A DNA stretch of 64,000 nt from Aphrophora alni (Eukaryota > Arthropoda > Insecta > Hemiptera > Aphrophoridae). Position 1 is the first letter of the stretch, and every line of letters begins with the position of its first letter. Of this stretch, positions 44,411 to 55,649 are shown in pieces. The stretch covers positions 84,034,890 through 84,098,889 of the forward strand of contig OY740774.1 of NCBI GenBank assembly GCA_963513935.1, read 5' to 3'. The translations under genes were made by a program, and so were the position numbers. The notes beneath the pieces were generated by a model. The model searched no databases. It was not told the DNA's origin and saw only the letters and a program-made list of their open reading frames with translations.

Positions 44411-45285
44411 TTTATAAAAATTCTCGGGATGGTTATTATCACAAATCGAAATATTTTGTTGAAATTGTGTTTAGTGCGTTTTTAGAGGTTATGCTGGTTA
44501 TGTTTTAATATATTAGATTGAAACAAAACCTAAACCATTGTCGATTTTGAGAAAAATTGAAATTTCTAATTTTCACAGTTCCATTTATTGTTCAACCTTG
44601 AGATGTTGCCAATATATGTGCTTAAAACAAATTTCCTCAGGTCGTTTTTAGATTTGGTCTTTCGGCAGTTAAAACCTAAATTTTTTATCCTTACACCCAA
44701 ATTGTATCAGAAACACTCATTTGAGCTATAGGACACTGTACAGACATAATTAAATTCATGGCATAACTTATATACTACGTATGTGTCATAAAATCAATGT
44801 ATTATCAGTATTATGAATATTTGTTTTAGCCCTCCACCCCCCAGATTATACAAACTACAACAACCTCTATTGTGTACATGCTTGACCGCGCCCTTCCCAT
44901 TAAGCGTGTGAGGATATCTGTTTTGGAAATCTCCGGTGTTTGTGTTTCTACCATGAAGTGAGGTTATCACAGTTTGTGTATCTATGTTTAGTTGACTCTT
45001 AGCTGCAGGGGTGGCTAACTTTGTTTATTCTATTGACGCGTCTACAGTTAGACAAACCAAACATCTGCTTGTATGTAGAATGTGAGGATCATCATACACT
45101 TCTAAACTGTTGATAATAGACAAATTTTCTCACACATCCATTCATACTCGACATACTAATCTAAAAAAACTCTTCGCCAAAAATGTCAGTTCGGAAGTTG
45201 TTAGTAAAAAAGTGAAAAACAATCTTGAACGACTTTGATTAATTTTTAGCAATATTTATATTATATGGTTTAATTGAACATTTAC
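44411..45285. other. No gene assigned
   Basis: 44570-44660 has R1-like phrases. From about 45040 to 45240 a broken frame could be read as the end of a retroelement protein, but no diagnostic motif is present. Confidence 0.3.
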
Positions 45286-45289
45286 TGTG

Positions 45290-45545
45290 TTTTGTGTACG
45301 TAAAAGCTAATACGACGTTTCGAGGGTATAAATCAACTCTCGTTATCGAGTGAGCATATAATTGCAAAACGCTAACTTAGCCTACCGTCATGTTGGAAAT
45401 TAAACTAGGCCTAATCTAGCAAAGAAACTCAGGTCTGATAGTAAAAACTACGATTAAATAGAAATGTGATTAGAAAAACCACGAAACACATCACTTGATA
45501 AAGGGAGTTGATTTATACTCTCGAAACTGTGATGATATAAGGTTG
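45290..45545. repeat. Inverted pair resembling a decayed PLE terminal motif
   Basis: The minus reading of about 45310-45360 (CACTCGATAA...GAGAGTTGATTTATAC...CTCGAAACG) and the plus reading of 45491-45530 (CACTTGATAA...GGGAGTTGATTTATAC...CTCGAAACT) are inverted copies. The layout (box, long hairpin, GAAAC) resembles the hammerhead-like motifs. The first box is not CUGANGA, so I do not call a ribozyme here. Confidence 0.35.
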
Positions 45546-46275
45546 GTAGAGGATAATTAAATACGTGGGGTTAGACTAATCTATGGTAGGATTAGCTAAG
45601 GGAAACTTGGTTAACCGTACTCTAAGAGGTCTTTCCTTATCCCCATTAAACCACTCCTAGTAACCAGTTTTAATGAGTTAATTTTAATTAATAAATTTGA
45701 AGGACGTACATTGTAATCGTACAAATTCATACAACAACAAATGTATTATGGTTGGTCTTACATAATATATATTAATCTACCGCGGTCCAACATATACCGG
45801 CCTTCCCGAGAATCTCAGAAACACCATTTCCCGAAACATAGCGCTTGATAAGTTTAGAAATCTTCACTCCTCCATTTGGCAGAGGTCGAGTTGCCGGACA
45901 CTGGACTTGTCTTTACCTCCGACGGCACAAGCTTTCTTTCTCAACAGGACATCACACCTATCCACTGCCTTCTGAAAATCGTGGTGTTGGTAATACGATT
46001 GGTGATCGCGATTAGTCGTGCAACCAAGATTGTACTGCAATTAAAGCGTGACCAAAGATTCAACTGTACACAACCAAGATTCCAACCACGATGAGTCCGG
46101 ATGATTGTTCATCGAAGCGTGTATTATGGTAAATGTCGGATTAAACCATATTAATAATATGAATAATCCATCAAATGACTTTAAAATTTTAAGTTTATAT
46201 ATTACGATTTAAATAAAGAAATGAAAATGTCAAATTTTGTTTTAGTTTGGAAATTATTCCTTATTTTTTGCACAC
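45546..46275. other. No recognisable gene
   Basis: The 72-codon frame at 45876-46094 covers self-complementary 'aaccaagatt'/'gtggttgga' text and matches no family. Confidence 0.4.
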
Positions 46276-46279
46276 AGGA

Positions 46280-46870
46280 GTTTGAGTAATCTTCACATTT
46301 CACCAAGTTTTGAATGAACTCGGTAGAGTTGATTTTGAGAAATTACGTCTTTTACGCCCCGTGGGCCGATTTTTTGTTTGTAACTTACGATCCTGCGATT
46401 TTGGACAGTTGGTGACTAATACTAATTGTGTAATTAGAGGCTGTACTTTATTTAATCAAAATAGTTTTATGTTTTATTATGTTATTTCTCGGCATTTTTG
46501 GAGAGATAGCATCTAATTAGCCTACGTTTTGTTTGAGTTCTCAGAGGCTATTCTTGAGCAAAATTTGATCAAAATCGGATATATATATATTTTTGGGCAG
46601 CTATCCCCAAATTTTGAGTTATGAAAAAAGTCCCAAATTCTAGTAAACATTAATTAAATAGGCCAAAATGTTTGCGCCGTAGAGACACACATCTTTCCAA
46701 AATGGAGTTAGGGGACCTCAAAGCTGATGTAGCCCCAAAAACTATACATTCCTTTTTTTTTAACGCTCATCAGTTTTTATGGTAAAGGGAAATGCCGCGA
46801 GATATGGCTAAATAAAGGATACATAAAATTTAATAAAAATCCGTCCACTAGTTTGAACCGTCGAGAACGG
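46280..46870 (+). repeat. R1 copy, longest
   Basis: 'cacatttcaccaagttttga', 'tgattttgagaaattacgtc', 'gagagatagcatctaattag', 'caaaatttgatcaaaatcgg' and 'cagctatccccaaattttga' lie in order. It ends near 'aaaatccgtccactagtttg'. The 68-codon frame at 46310-46516 is inside it and not conserved. Confidence 0.6.
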
Positions 46871-47442
46871 ACAGGCACTTTTTTCGTCTCATTAGACATG
46901 GTTCGCTGAAAAACATGAACTCTGAATTTTAGCCCGTCACATTACTGTGTTCTATACTGTGTAAATGTGAGAAAGCAGTAAACTAATTATTTTTACAAAT
47001 GAAATCGTATAAAATAGCTGATCCATATAACCAAAATTTCGATTTTAGTTAAAAAAAAGGGTTTAATAGTTTGTCAAATTTGATATAAGGTCATATTTGG
47101 GTACTTCTCGAGGCAGTAACACAGAGTTTGTGGCCTATTATCAAAATACAACCTTAGAATTTTTTCAAAAACAGCTTAAAGAAATTGAATCAAATTTACA
47201 TAAATGTAGCTTCTAACGACAAAATGTTGGTTTGGAAGTTATTGGTAATACGTCCTTGGAGCGCGGAGCGTAAAAAACATGCTGTACAAAATGAACTAAA
47301 TTATTCAATATCGTTGAAATTTTTGGAAATTCAATTCCACAAATTTTCTAATTTTTAACAATTGAATTCCTTTTCGTTTGTCATAAATTATGTTCTTAAT
47401 ACTATGTTTAGCAAGAATGATCACAAATAGGTTAGGTTAGGT
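46871..47442. other. No recognisable gene
   Basis: AT-rich sequence. Ends with AGGTTAGGTTAGG (47430-47442), a short TTAGG-type block directly before the next element. Confidence 0.45.
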
Positions 47443-47445
47443 GGT

Positions 47446-48562
47446 TACAATCTGGCCAGTCTCGGATGGCGTGTATCGGATTAGTGGTTTCTTCGCTCTC
47501 ACAGGGACGGAACGCCAGACAATGATACTGTGCAAAGCGCCTAGTACGATTTGTTACAAATTTAAGAATTGTTTTGTTACGATTAAATTATCGGTATATA
47601 CATGAAATTACAAGAAAAATAAGTCCAAACTGAAGCATATTACTGGAAAGTAAGGAATACTTATAGACTAAGTACATATTAAAAAAAAAAAAAAAAATCC
47701 TAAGTGGCTGCAGGAAAGAAAGATTTCGTTCAGGGAAGACCTGCAAAAACTTGAGCTATATGAACTTGTCGGACTACATAAACCACTACAACCAACCTAC
47801 GTCATCGATGTAGAGGCTGTGAAATAATATCACCATATCACTGCCATTATAACCCCAGGAAGGACTATGTCAAGAAACGAAATACTCTACAACGTTCAAG
47901 CTTAAAGATATCCGGTATTTATTCATAGAATCGATAGGGCCAAATATGTGGAACATGTGGAAAAAATCATGGAAGATTGAAGGCTTTGATGAGTTGAGTG
48001 TACAACAATTCATTTTCAACTTGACACCAGGTCTGGTGACGACTAGAGCAGTGACGACTGGAGCATGTACGAAGATAAAGACATCGGCTGTGCCCCCTTG
48101 GAATAAACAGCCTGATCTTTTCAAAAAGAAGTGAAACATGAAAATACACTTTTTTAAAGGTTTTGTAAATATTGTAAATAGTTCTTGTTCTGACCAAGTA
48201 ATTCGTAAAATAATAAAAGAAAAAAGAAAAAAATTATGGCGTTTGGCAGTCTCAAGTTTGCACAAGCTTTAAATAAGCTTCGAAACGCGGAGAGGAAGTT
48301 TTTTTATATTTATAAGTACTGTATTCCTTACTTTGCAATAATATGGTCGAGTTTGAACCTATGTTCCTTGTAATTTCATGTACTAGCCGATAATATAATC
48401 GTAACAAAACAATTATAAAATTTGTAAAAAATCGTAGTAGCGTACTAGGCGTCTTGCTATGAGTGACATGTAGTCATTGTCTGGCGTTACGTCCCTGCGC
48501 GTGCGAGAGTGAAGGCTCTACTAATCTGATTTACGCCTTTCGAGACTGGCCAGACTGTATAG
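47446..48562 (+). mobile_element. DDE transposon with TIRs of about 250 bp (internally deleted)
   Basis: The left end is ACAATCTGGCCAGTCTCG and the reverse complement of the right end is ACAGTCTGGCCAGTCTCG. The arms continue to match for about 250 bp ('acgccagacaatga', 'ttgttttgttacgatta', 'catgaaattacaag', 'aagtaaggaatac'). Between them is a DDE endonuclease relic. Target duplications were not clear. I cannot assign the superfamily with confidence. Confidence 0.65.
47700..47985 (+). pseudogene. DDE-superfamily transposase C-terminal fragment
   Basis: The reading 'LQKLELYELVGLHKPLQPTY' is followed by 'VIDVEA'. After frame changes come 'GCEIISPYHCHYNP' and 'VKKRNT', then 'KYVEHVEKIMED' at about 47940-47980. 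Insect DDE endonuclease transposases show H-V-RLPPYHC-YNPIELIW ... (A/V)-KRNTTFK ... C-RH-EK. Here the PYHCHYNP block, which precedes the catalytic acidic residue, is clear, but the IELIW segment is damaged. The 131- and 76-codon minus frames and the 62-codon plus frame nearby are shadows. Confidence 0.6.
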
Positions 48563-48920
48563 TTATAATATATAACCATGTATACCCCCGAATATGCGAT
48601 AAAATAAGTCAATATGCAGATAACGTACACAACCAATGTCATAACAACTTTGTTTACTTCCTTAATTCCTGTCTGAATCATCTATTCAATTCAATCTATA
48701 TCAGCTAAAAAACTTGGAATTTGACATAATTAAAGCTGTGTAGCCGATGGGAAAGTTACAAAAAAATTAAATTTTAAATTCTGAAAAAAAAAAAATTTAA
48801 ATTCGCAAACGCAACTTTAGTTGACGCAACATCGTAGACTTTTTGAAGGACTATAGTGACAACGGGTCCCGGATTTGGCGAGGTTTACAAGTTTGTTTTA
48901 TTTTAATTTTAACTTTACCT
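48563..48920. other. No recognisable gene
   Basis: Frames at 48463-48708 and 48487-48681 (minus) overlap the transposon TIR and are artefacts. The remainder is AT-rich. Confidence 0.45.
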
Positions 48921-48927
48921 TCTATGT

Positions 48928-48966
48928 GGCTACATGTTTCGCTGCCACAGGCAGCATCATCAGGCC
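48928..48966 (-). ncRNA. Hammerhead-ribozyme-like motif, H family (solitary)
   Basis: The minus strand reads: GGC (stem I), CUGAUGA (48963-48957), an extra U, GCUGCC-UGU-GGCAGC (a perfect 6-bp stem II), GAAA (48940-48937), CAUG, UA, then GCC pairing with GGC. Predicted cleavage is after the A at 48931. All core boxes are consensus. No inverted partner was found nearby, so it may be a lone PLE terminal fragment. Confidence 0.65.
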
Positions 48967-48989
48967 AGCTGTTATGTCCATCAAACACT

Positions 48990-50895
48990 TATAAATACAC
49001 AAAGACTACATTTGACAGATACGAATAGTATATATAAAATAAAATAAAAAATATATGTAGTTCTAGGACTGTTCAACAATGAATATTACAAGTTTGTTTG
49101 TTTGACTTTTCTTATCTCCATTGACTATCACCATACATTTTGACACATTTATAGAGCGCCTGAGAATTTGACTAGTTTACGGCGGTTGGATGTGCTAGTA
49201 TGTCTGGCAAATTTGACGATTATCGATGCCCTCTAAATGTGTCATAAAATTAATGTGTGGAATTATTAACTTTTGTTCTACAACTTTGAACTAATGCCCC
49301 CCCCTTCCCGGTTTGTCATAAGTTCTAGGAGAAGCTGTATACTTCTTACACACCCTGTATAGTCTTAGTGTAACAATAACTCATCTAGCCACTAGACATC
49401 TACAATCCCGCGGGAGCTTGTCACTTTAATTAAAGTTGGGAACAAAGGAAGTCTGACGTTAACGATTTAATTTGTCTTGCCTACTTCACTTCCAAGCAAT
49501 TGTCAACACATTCATTTATAATATGTTTGTAAACTTGGTTAAACCTAAAAGTCACGTAGTAAAGCAATACCCAGTATCCGTCCGGTACATTCAAATAGTT
49601 GTATGTTGATTTATCTTTGTATTTCTTACATCCTTTTCAATAACTAATTGTGGATTTTAAAACGTTTTGTACTACCATTACCGAAAGTGACTTTTACCGG
49701 TGTGCGCTCGTGTTTTTCGATCAAACACCGGAAAAGTATGAACGATGATACAGTACCCTCAGACTAGGAGTGTGTCTGGTGTAAGGGGCGTGTCCTCCCT
49801 TCTACTTGCTTCCCTAACCTGACTTGACGGTACAACCCATTCCAAGAAAACTAGGTACACAAATTACTGCTTAGATACATTTAATTTTTAAACTTTAAGT
49901 ACAAGTTAATTCTTAAAAGTTTAATTTTGTAAACGTTTTATTCTTATTTACACCGATAAAAGAAACGAAAGTAGGGTAGGCGTTTACACAGAAGCATTTG
50001 AGGTCTATATTTTTTTATTGGGGTTGTACCGCTGAAAGCAAACGCAACAAACGAAGCAAACCTCTCCACCCCAGACACATTCCTACCTTTAGGATACTGT
50101 ACCTTTCGTCATGATGAGAAAGAAAAAAAAAGGATAAAAAAACCATAAACAAAAAATAATAAAAGAATAGGCTTAAGCAAAATAAAAACTAATTTAACAA
50201 TTTTAACTTTTATTACAAACAAAATTATCTCAATAAACATTGATGAGTTTACAGAGTTAATTAAACAACATAAAAAACCTACAATTTAAGACTTCAGATT
50301 GATGTTTATGGTACAATTTTGATTATTGGTAACGTTGATTTCTTCGTTTAGAACTTTTTTTCTGAAGTCCCTGTAATATTGCCATGTTTGTAGTGGTCAT
50401 GTTTGATGGACTTTTGTTGTTCTACCAACTTCATCATCTGAGTTTACAAAAATAACATCGATATTAAAAAATCAGTTTTGCTCTCTACAGGTTCCCATTT
50501 TTTAATATTTTTTGGTGTTTCTTGATATATAGGTCAACTGAATCCTTTATATATCCTTCAGCAACGATGATTTCCATCCTCCATGAGTTGTTAGGGTAAG
50601 TAAATTTAACAGTAAAATTCTACTATTTGTTTTGACAATTCTGTCGTTAATTATTTAAGATCGGCTAATTTTAAACGCACAAATACATTGGATAGAAACA
50701 TTATGTTCCTGGTGGGCAAACACGAAACTAAATTAGAGCATTGGAAAGTCAGCTGATCTTTTTTCCCTTCTCTAAATTTGAGATTGGGAAACGATCACTT
50801 TTGTTGCTCTCGGCTGTTATCGAAAACAGCTGTTTTCGGTGCAGTATGACGAAAAAATATAGACGCGACTAAAATACACTGATAATTCAATAGTG
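48990..50895. other. No recognisable gene
   Basis: At 49290-49360 'agctgtatacttcttacaca' and 'ccctgtatagtc' form one end of a CAGGGTG-type element. 49700-49830 is GC-richer, and 50020-50110 echoes part of it ('cctctccaccccagacac'). No coding signal was seen. Confidence 0.35.
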
Positions 50896-50897
50896 TA

Positions 50898-52033
50898 CAG
50901 GGGGTTTCTAACTAAAGGCGAATCTCTCGGGAAACGATTCTATAGCTAAAAATTTTATTATTATTAAATTTTTTTTAAAAATTACTACTGAGTACAAATA
51001 CCCATCCAGTAATTTACATTTAATAATATATACACTTTGAGGGAAAATAACCCATTGGTCATTACTCCCTTAATGTCTAACGTCCATTAAGTCCAATGGT
51101 TTTATTCGTCTCAGTCTTCTAATTAAACCAGGTAGCTAAAAATAAAATTAAAAGTTCATATAAACGTAGGTCTAAAAACTTTTCGTTAGCGAGTTACAGC
51201 TATCGAAAGATTTTGCCTGGATATCTGATCCACCATGCGGCCATATAGAATTTAACGGGGCATAAAGTACGACGTAAATTTAGTGATCCTATACGTTTTG
51301 TGAGCTGAAAAATTGTAAAAATACGTCCCAGAACCGTATCATTTGTAATTTTTGAGAAAATTGTTGTAAAACCTAAAAAAAATATTAAAAAAACAGGATT
51401 CAAAAATTTAATTCAGAATTAATTGATTACAAATAAAGCGAAATATAATATAAATAGGTTGTAATATAGGATTTGTGTGTGTCTTATTTGATTGTCAAGG
51501 CCTTAAAAAAAAAAAAAAAGATTTAGAAATAAAAATGATCAGAAATCAAAAATGTTTTGTTTTTAGTCTATTCTTGATAATAAATTACTAAGATACAATA
51601 ATATTTCAATACGTGATGGTAAAAACGTATCAGCGTTAAAATCAATAAATTAAAAATTAATTACCAAGAAATTAAATATTTAGGTTTTTGTTATCTTCCG
51701 AGCTTCAGAAAAAATATAAAAAAGGCATTTTGTTTTCTGTTAAAAGAAGACAACTGCTGCTTTTCCAGATATTCGACATTGGACATTTTAAACGTCCGCC
51801 ATTTTGTAAATGTAGAAAATAAAGTGTTGATTTTCTGGTATACGGGTAAAATGTTACATAACTATTAAATCATTATCTTATCTATTTCCAAACATATAGT
51901 ATCTTTAAAAAAACACTCAAAATGTTCTACAGTAGGGAAACGCAGCGTTTCCAGACCTATGTTTATATCAATTCTTGTTTTTAGCTACAGAATCATTTCC
52001 CGACAGATTGCCGTGTAGTTCTGAATCACCCTG
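50898..52033. mobile_element. TA-flanked TIR element (1.1 kb) containing LINE debris
   Basis: TA-CAGGGGGTTTCTAACT is at the left and AGTTCTGAATCACCCTG-TA at the right, an imperfect TIR pair of the CAGGGTG group. It includes a 170-bp LINE 3' end (50965-51135). It also has 'cgtccgccattttgtaaatg' and 'ggaaacgcagcgtttcc' (a palindromic word near 51938). No transposase. Confidence 0.5.
50965..51135 (-). pseudogene. Severely 5'-truncated Jockey-like LINE (3' end only)
   Basis: Matches 61490-61640 closely: 'gagtacaaa-acccatc-agt', 'tacactttgagggaaaataa', 'gtccaatggttttattcgt'. It holds only the last few codons and the 3' UTR of the LINE family whose larger copy is at 61468-62085. Confidence 0.7.
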
Positions 52034-52324
52034 TATACTAATAATATACAATGATTGGGCTACCAAAAATATGGAGTTAATAATCCGGTGAAGGTGTCAA
52101 TGTGCACTGTACTGAGGAGACGTGGATAGAAAACTACATCCTCAAAATTGCATGTTTAGGTCACTCTATAATCAATTGTTGATATGAGTCGATTGGTTTT
52201 GGTTTGTTAACTTTACATTAAAATAAATAGTCGAAAACAGAAACCAGTTTTTGAGATATTAACATCGCCATTGGGGAGTATTGTCGATTAGCGTTTGGTA
52301 TTTTTACCCAATGTTAACATCAGG

Positions 52325-52610
52325 GGTTGTCTTTAGTGAGTACAAGCTTGACATTCCCGAGGAACCTAGCTGGATCTACTCCTTTATCATGTAATATTGG
52401 GTTAGATCCCTTTCGTTACTTCTTATCAGGTCTCTTTTGACCAACACTTGTTTTCTTCCGACCCTGACTATAGAAGAAAATTCCTTCTTGTATGCCCTGA
52501 CGCTATAGAGTGGCAAATGGTTTTTATTTTATGTTCTTTTTGTATATTATTGACTGAGAGGTTTTTGCCTTTAAACAACAAAGAAAAATTGCCGATGTTT
52601 TCCGACTGGG
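52325..52610 (+). repeat. R2 copy
   Basis: 'tagtgagtacaagcttgaca', 'ttcccgaggaacctagctgg', 'tgtaatattgggttagatcc' and 'tctcttttgaccaacacttg'. There is an internal shift (two 'cctgac' phrases) and it ends 'tgactgagaggtttttgcc'. Confidence 0.65.
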
Positions 52611-53195
52611 CATTTTTAGATAATGACCAAAAATTTTCGTTGAATGCTACAATTGTCAAGAATTTGTAAAAAAAACACTAGTGACGATTTGGAAAAATCT
52701 ATATAATATGGCAGGCTTTTTTAATTATGGCAGGTATACCTCAAATTTTGATTTTGTTGCTTATTATAATGTACCATATAATATGCAAATTACGAGCCTA
52801 CAAAAAAATCTGTAGGTACTAATTGATAACAAGTTTTTGTACAATCTTTTTTACTCTTGGAGTGTCCAAAAAGCGAGTCTTAATTTGTATTTCTAAATGT
52901 ACATAAGTAAATAATGAGGTCAAAATTTAAATAAATATCCCTCAAAAACAGTGTCACAGTTTGATTATGTTTTGGGAGGTCAAGTTTAATGACTTCGGTC
53001 GACGTTAATTTTACATATTTTACCATTAGGCCTACATTCAAATTGTAATGATCGTAAATTGAAATTGTATTACACCTTCTATTTACATTCGACGAGAAAT
53101 TATTTGACATCATTAGAGTCAATTTAGTGAAATATACCTTAGTACTAACATGCTTTAGTAAATATAAGATGTAATCAATTTATTATCTAGGTTTG
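52611..53195. other. No recognisable gene
   Basis: An 80-codon minus frame at 52880-53122 has no domain. AT-rich sequence. Confidence 0.4.
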
Positions 53196-53204
53196 TTTTT
53201 ATTT

Positions 53205-54095
53205 TATTAGGGTCCGTCTGTTTCTAGTCGCAATTAGTCTAGACGAGATGATAAATCCTATATATTTATAACTTTTCATTTATATACTTTGTTTGTCCCG
53301 CATATAGGAAAAATATAGCGGTACAAAAAATCTTTGAGTAGTTAAGAAGTAAAAACTAACAAGCTGATTGTTTTATTTTAATATTATGTCTGGGGTATTA
53401 AAGTTATTCTGGTTAACGTGTACGTATGTTTATTTGATGAAAAAGTTAATATGTTGGGCGCTAAGGCACTAAACCAAATTTAAAGTGTCACTTAACTTCG
53501 GCGTGACCTGAAAATCTGGAAAACAATTATTTGGATTTGAAATTAAATTGCAGTGGGAAATCATATATTAAGCCTATAGTTTTTTGTATGACGAATACAA
53601 ATTAATTTAATCACACAATGAGAAATGCGTAGCGGTTAAGTTTTAAAAGCAGTTTTTTTTAGATGGGAGACAAACCGTTCAATAGCCATTAAATGATTGA
53701 GTGCATTTTTATTGATTACTTTTTATTAGGGTGCGTAGGTAAAATCAAGGACTTTTATAATTTCACGTGCGTGTCCTCTGTCTGTAAAATTTAAATTACT
53801 GTACTTAATAATATTTAAGTGTCAGATATCTGCCCTCTCCCGTAACTTGAATATAGCGTGACTTACAAATCTAAAAAAAAAAAAAAATTGGTTTTGAAAT
53901 TAAATTCTAGCGTGAAATCATATATTATAGTTTTTTGTATGATGAATACAACTTAATTTAATGACAACCACGCAATGAGAATTATGTTTTAAAAGCAGTT
54001 TTTGTGAGATGTGGTACAAACAATTCAATACCCATTAAAAGATGGATTGGATTTTCATTGATTTCTCTTAATTAGGGTTCTTAGGTAAATCCGTA
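53205..54095 (+). repeat. R3 array, two copies head to tail
   Basis: Copy 1 starts 'tagggtccgtctgtttctag' (53209) and ends before 'tagggtgcgtaggtaaaatc' (53729). Copy 2 runs to a third start-like phrase 'agggttcttaggtaaatccg' (54075). Both keep 'tttgtatga-gaatacaa' and 'gaaattaaatt'. The head-to-tail layout, also seen at 8615-9500, shows R3 units form short tandems. Confidence 0.65.
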
Positions 54096-54194
54096 TATGC
54101 CTAACGACACTAAGGTGTGGTTTTAGCATGACCTTTTTATTAGGTTATTATTCCTTAACGGTGATTTTACATAAAGAAAATAATACAAAATGAA

Positions 54195-54375
54195 TACTTC
54201 ATAGTCCTCGAATACTCTAATTATGTCAGGGTAAGAAGAGAACAAGATTTGATCAAGAGAGACCCGACAGGATAGATTAGAAGGGTGGATCAATCCAAAA
54301 CTACTTGAAGAAAGATTTAGATCCAGCTAGCATACCTCGGGATTGCCATGCCACTATAGTGAGCCCCAGAGAGTA
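54195..54375 (-). repeat. R2 copy, reversed
   Basis: 'tcctcgaatactctaattat', 'gatcaagagagacccgacag', 'gatttagatccagctagc' and 'ctcgggattgccatgccact' end in ATAGTGAGCCCC. Confidence 0.65.
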
Positions 54376-54469
54376 AAAATCGGTAGAGCCCAATTTGAAA
54401 ATTGACTTCTTGTATACAGCTCATCCAAGACCGATGTTTTGGTTTATAAAGTTAACCTGCATTTTTTTT

Positions 54470-54685
54470 TAAAGTGACACATACGTTTTCTTTCGGCCAT
54501 GAGCAAAATTTAAATCAAAATCGTTAGGACTGAATATGAGAAAATCTCAATTTTGTTTCTTCCTTATGGCAGTACCTACACCAAATTTTGAGCTATCGAA
54601 AAAATGAAAAAAGTATAAAAATACGATCAAAATATACTCACATACCAAATTTGTGACAATCATCTCCAATAATTATAGGCCGATT
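54470..54685 (+). repeat. R1 copy
   Basis: 'atgagcaaaatttaaatcaa', 'gagaaaatctcaattttgtt' and 'caccaaattttgagctatcg' are in R1 order. Confidence 0.5.
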
Positions 54686-54827
54686 TCTCTTGTGCCAAAT
54701 AGAATGTCTTATCAAACAAGAACTTGGGAGCTATTCTCAGTATGGAAAGGAGAATAGCCTTTCTACCACTGAGGCTTTATGTCTTTTATATTAGAAGATT
54801 TGAGCCAAAAAATACAGTTTGTCTACA

Positions 54828-55593
54828 GTTGTTGACAAAGTGGCATTTTGTTCATTTAAATTAGTTTGCAAAACAGCTGATTTCTCAACAGTTTCACTTT
54901 GCCCACTACTTTGCTCACTCCGAATGACAACCGAACAAAACAATGACAACCGAACAAAACAAAATTTAGGTTAAGTTTATTTGAATTGATTTATAATATA
55001 CAGGAAATGTCCCGTATGTAGGTTAGATTAATTCTCGCATGTAAAATAACGTAAATAAACAACAAAACAACGTTTTAAAGTTGAAAAAGGAAGTTATTAT
55101 TCATGAAGATGATTGACAGTGTATGTACACGGCGAGTATTTTTCGTTTGCCGAGTTTTGAAGTTGGCAATCCCGTTTCCTCAACAATACACCCAAGTTAT
55201 TTGTAACATTCATAAATAACCTCAGTTTTGACGTGAGAACTTCTACTCAGTGTTGATGTGTTGTTTAGCACTACTGCTATATTTTGTGTAGTTAGTTTTA
55301 AAATATGGACAGTTCAGAGGATGAAAACCTGTCAAATACCCCGCCTAAATTAGCGGAAAAAGCTAACAACGTTGTACTAAATCTCCTTCCTGTCAAATCA
55401 AGGAAAAAGTACGACCACCAGTATGAATTGTTTTTATTGCCAAAATAACAACCGTAGACAAAGTATAATGTGCAATTCGTGAGCAAAGTGTCTTTTTTAA
55501 ACTCGATAAAATTGACGCACGAGGCTTCCTCGTGCGTCAACATTTTTCTCTCGTTTAAAAAGTGCCACTTTGCTCACTAGTTGCACAAATAAC
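54828..55593 (+). mobile_element. Dispersed element R4, copy 2
   Basis: Near-identical to 10212-10971, with a small tandem duplication of 'aatgacaaccgaacaaaaca' near 54930. The terminal foldback has a perfect hairpin TTGACGCACGAGG-CTT-CCTCGTGCGTCAA at about 55512-55540. The arms TTGACGCAC/GTGCGTCAA are the same as copy 1 but the loop is different. Confidence 0.7.
55305..55448 (+). CDS. 47-aa ORF, tyrosine-recombinase-like N-terminus (truncated), copy 2
   Basis: Same start, stop and length as 10682-10825. It differs at five residues, including KSRKKYDHQY where copy 1 has KLRKMYDRHY; the KSR--Y form is closer to the family pattern I remember. It lacks any catalytic region. TACTCAGTGTTGATG upstream (about 55243) contains an arthropod-type initiator TCAGT, so a transcript is conceivable. 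Confidence 0.4.
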   Translation: MDSSEDENLSNTPPKLAEKANNVVLNLLPVKSRKKYDHQYELFLLPK

Positions 55594-55649
55594 TATTGTC
55601 CAACTTTGTAGTAATAATATTTTGACAAAGTATTAATATATTTAACTGA

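Noticed and set aside
45290..45545. Hammerhead at 45310/45491
   Set aside because: The hairpin and GAAAC are present, but the first box reads CUCGAUAA or CUUGAUAA rather than CUGANGA. Listed only as a decayed PLE-like motif.
45876..46094. 72-codon frame starting MAEVELPDTG as a host exon
   Set aside because: It spans self-complementary repeats and no family or splice context supports it.
47870..48265. 131-codon minus-strand frame
   Set aside because: It lies opposite the DDE transposase relic and its TIR. The plus strand carries the recognisable motif.
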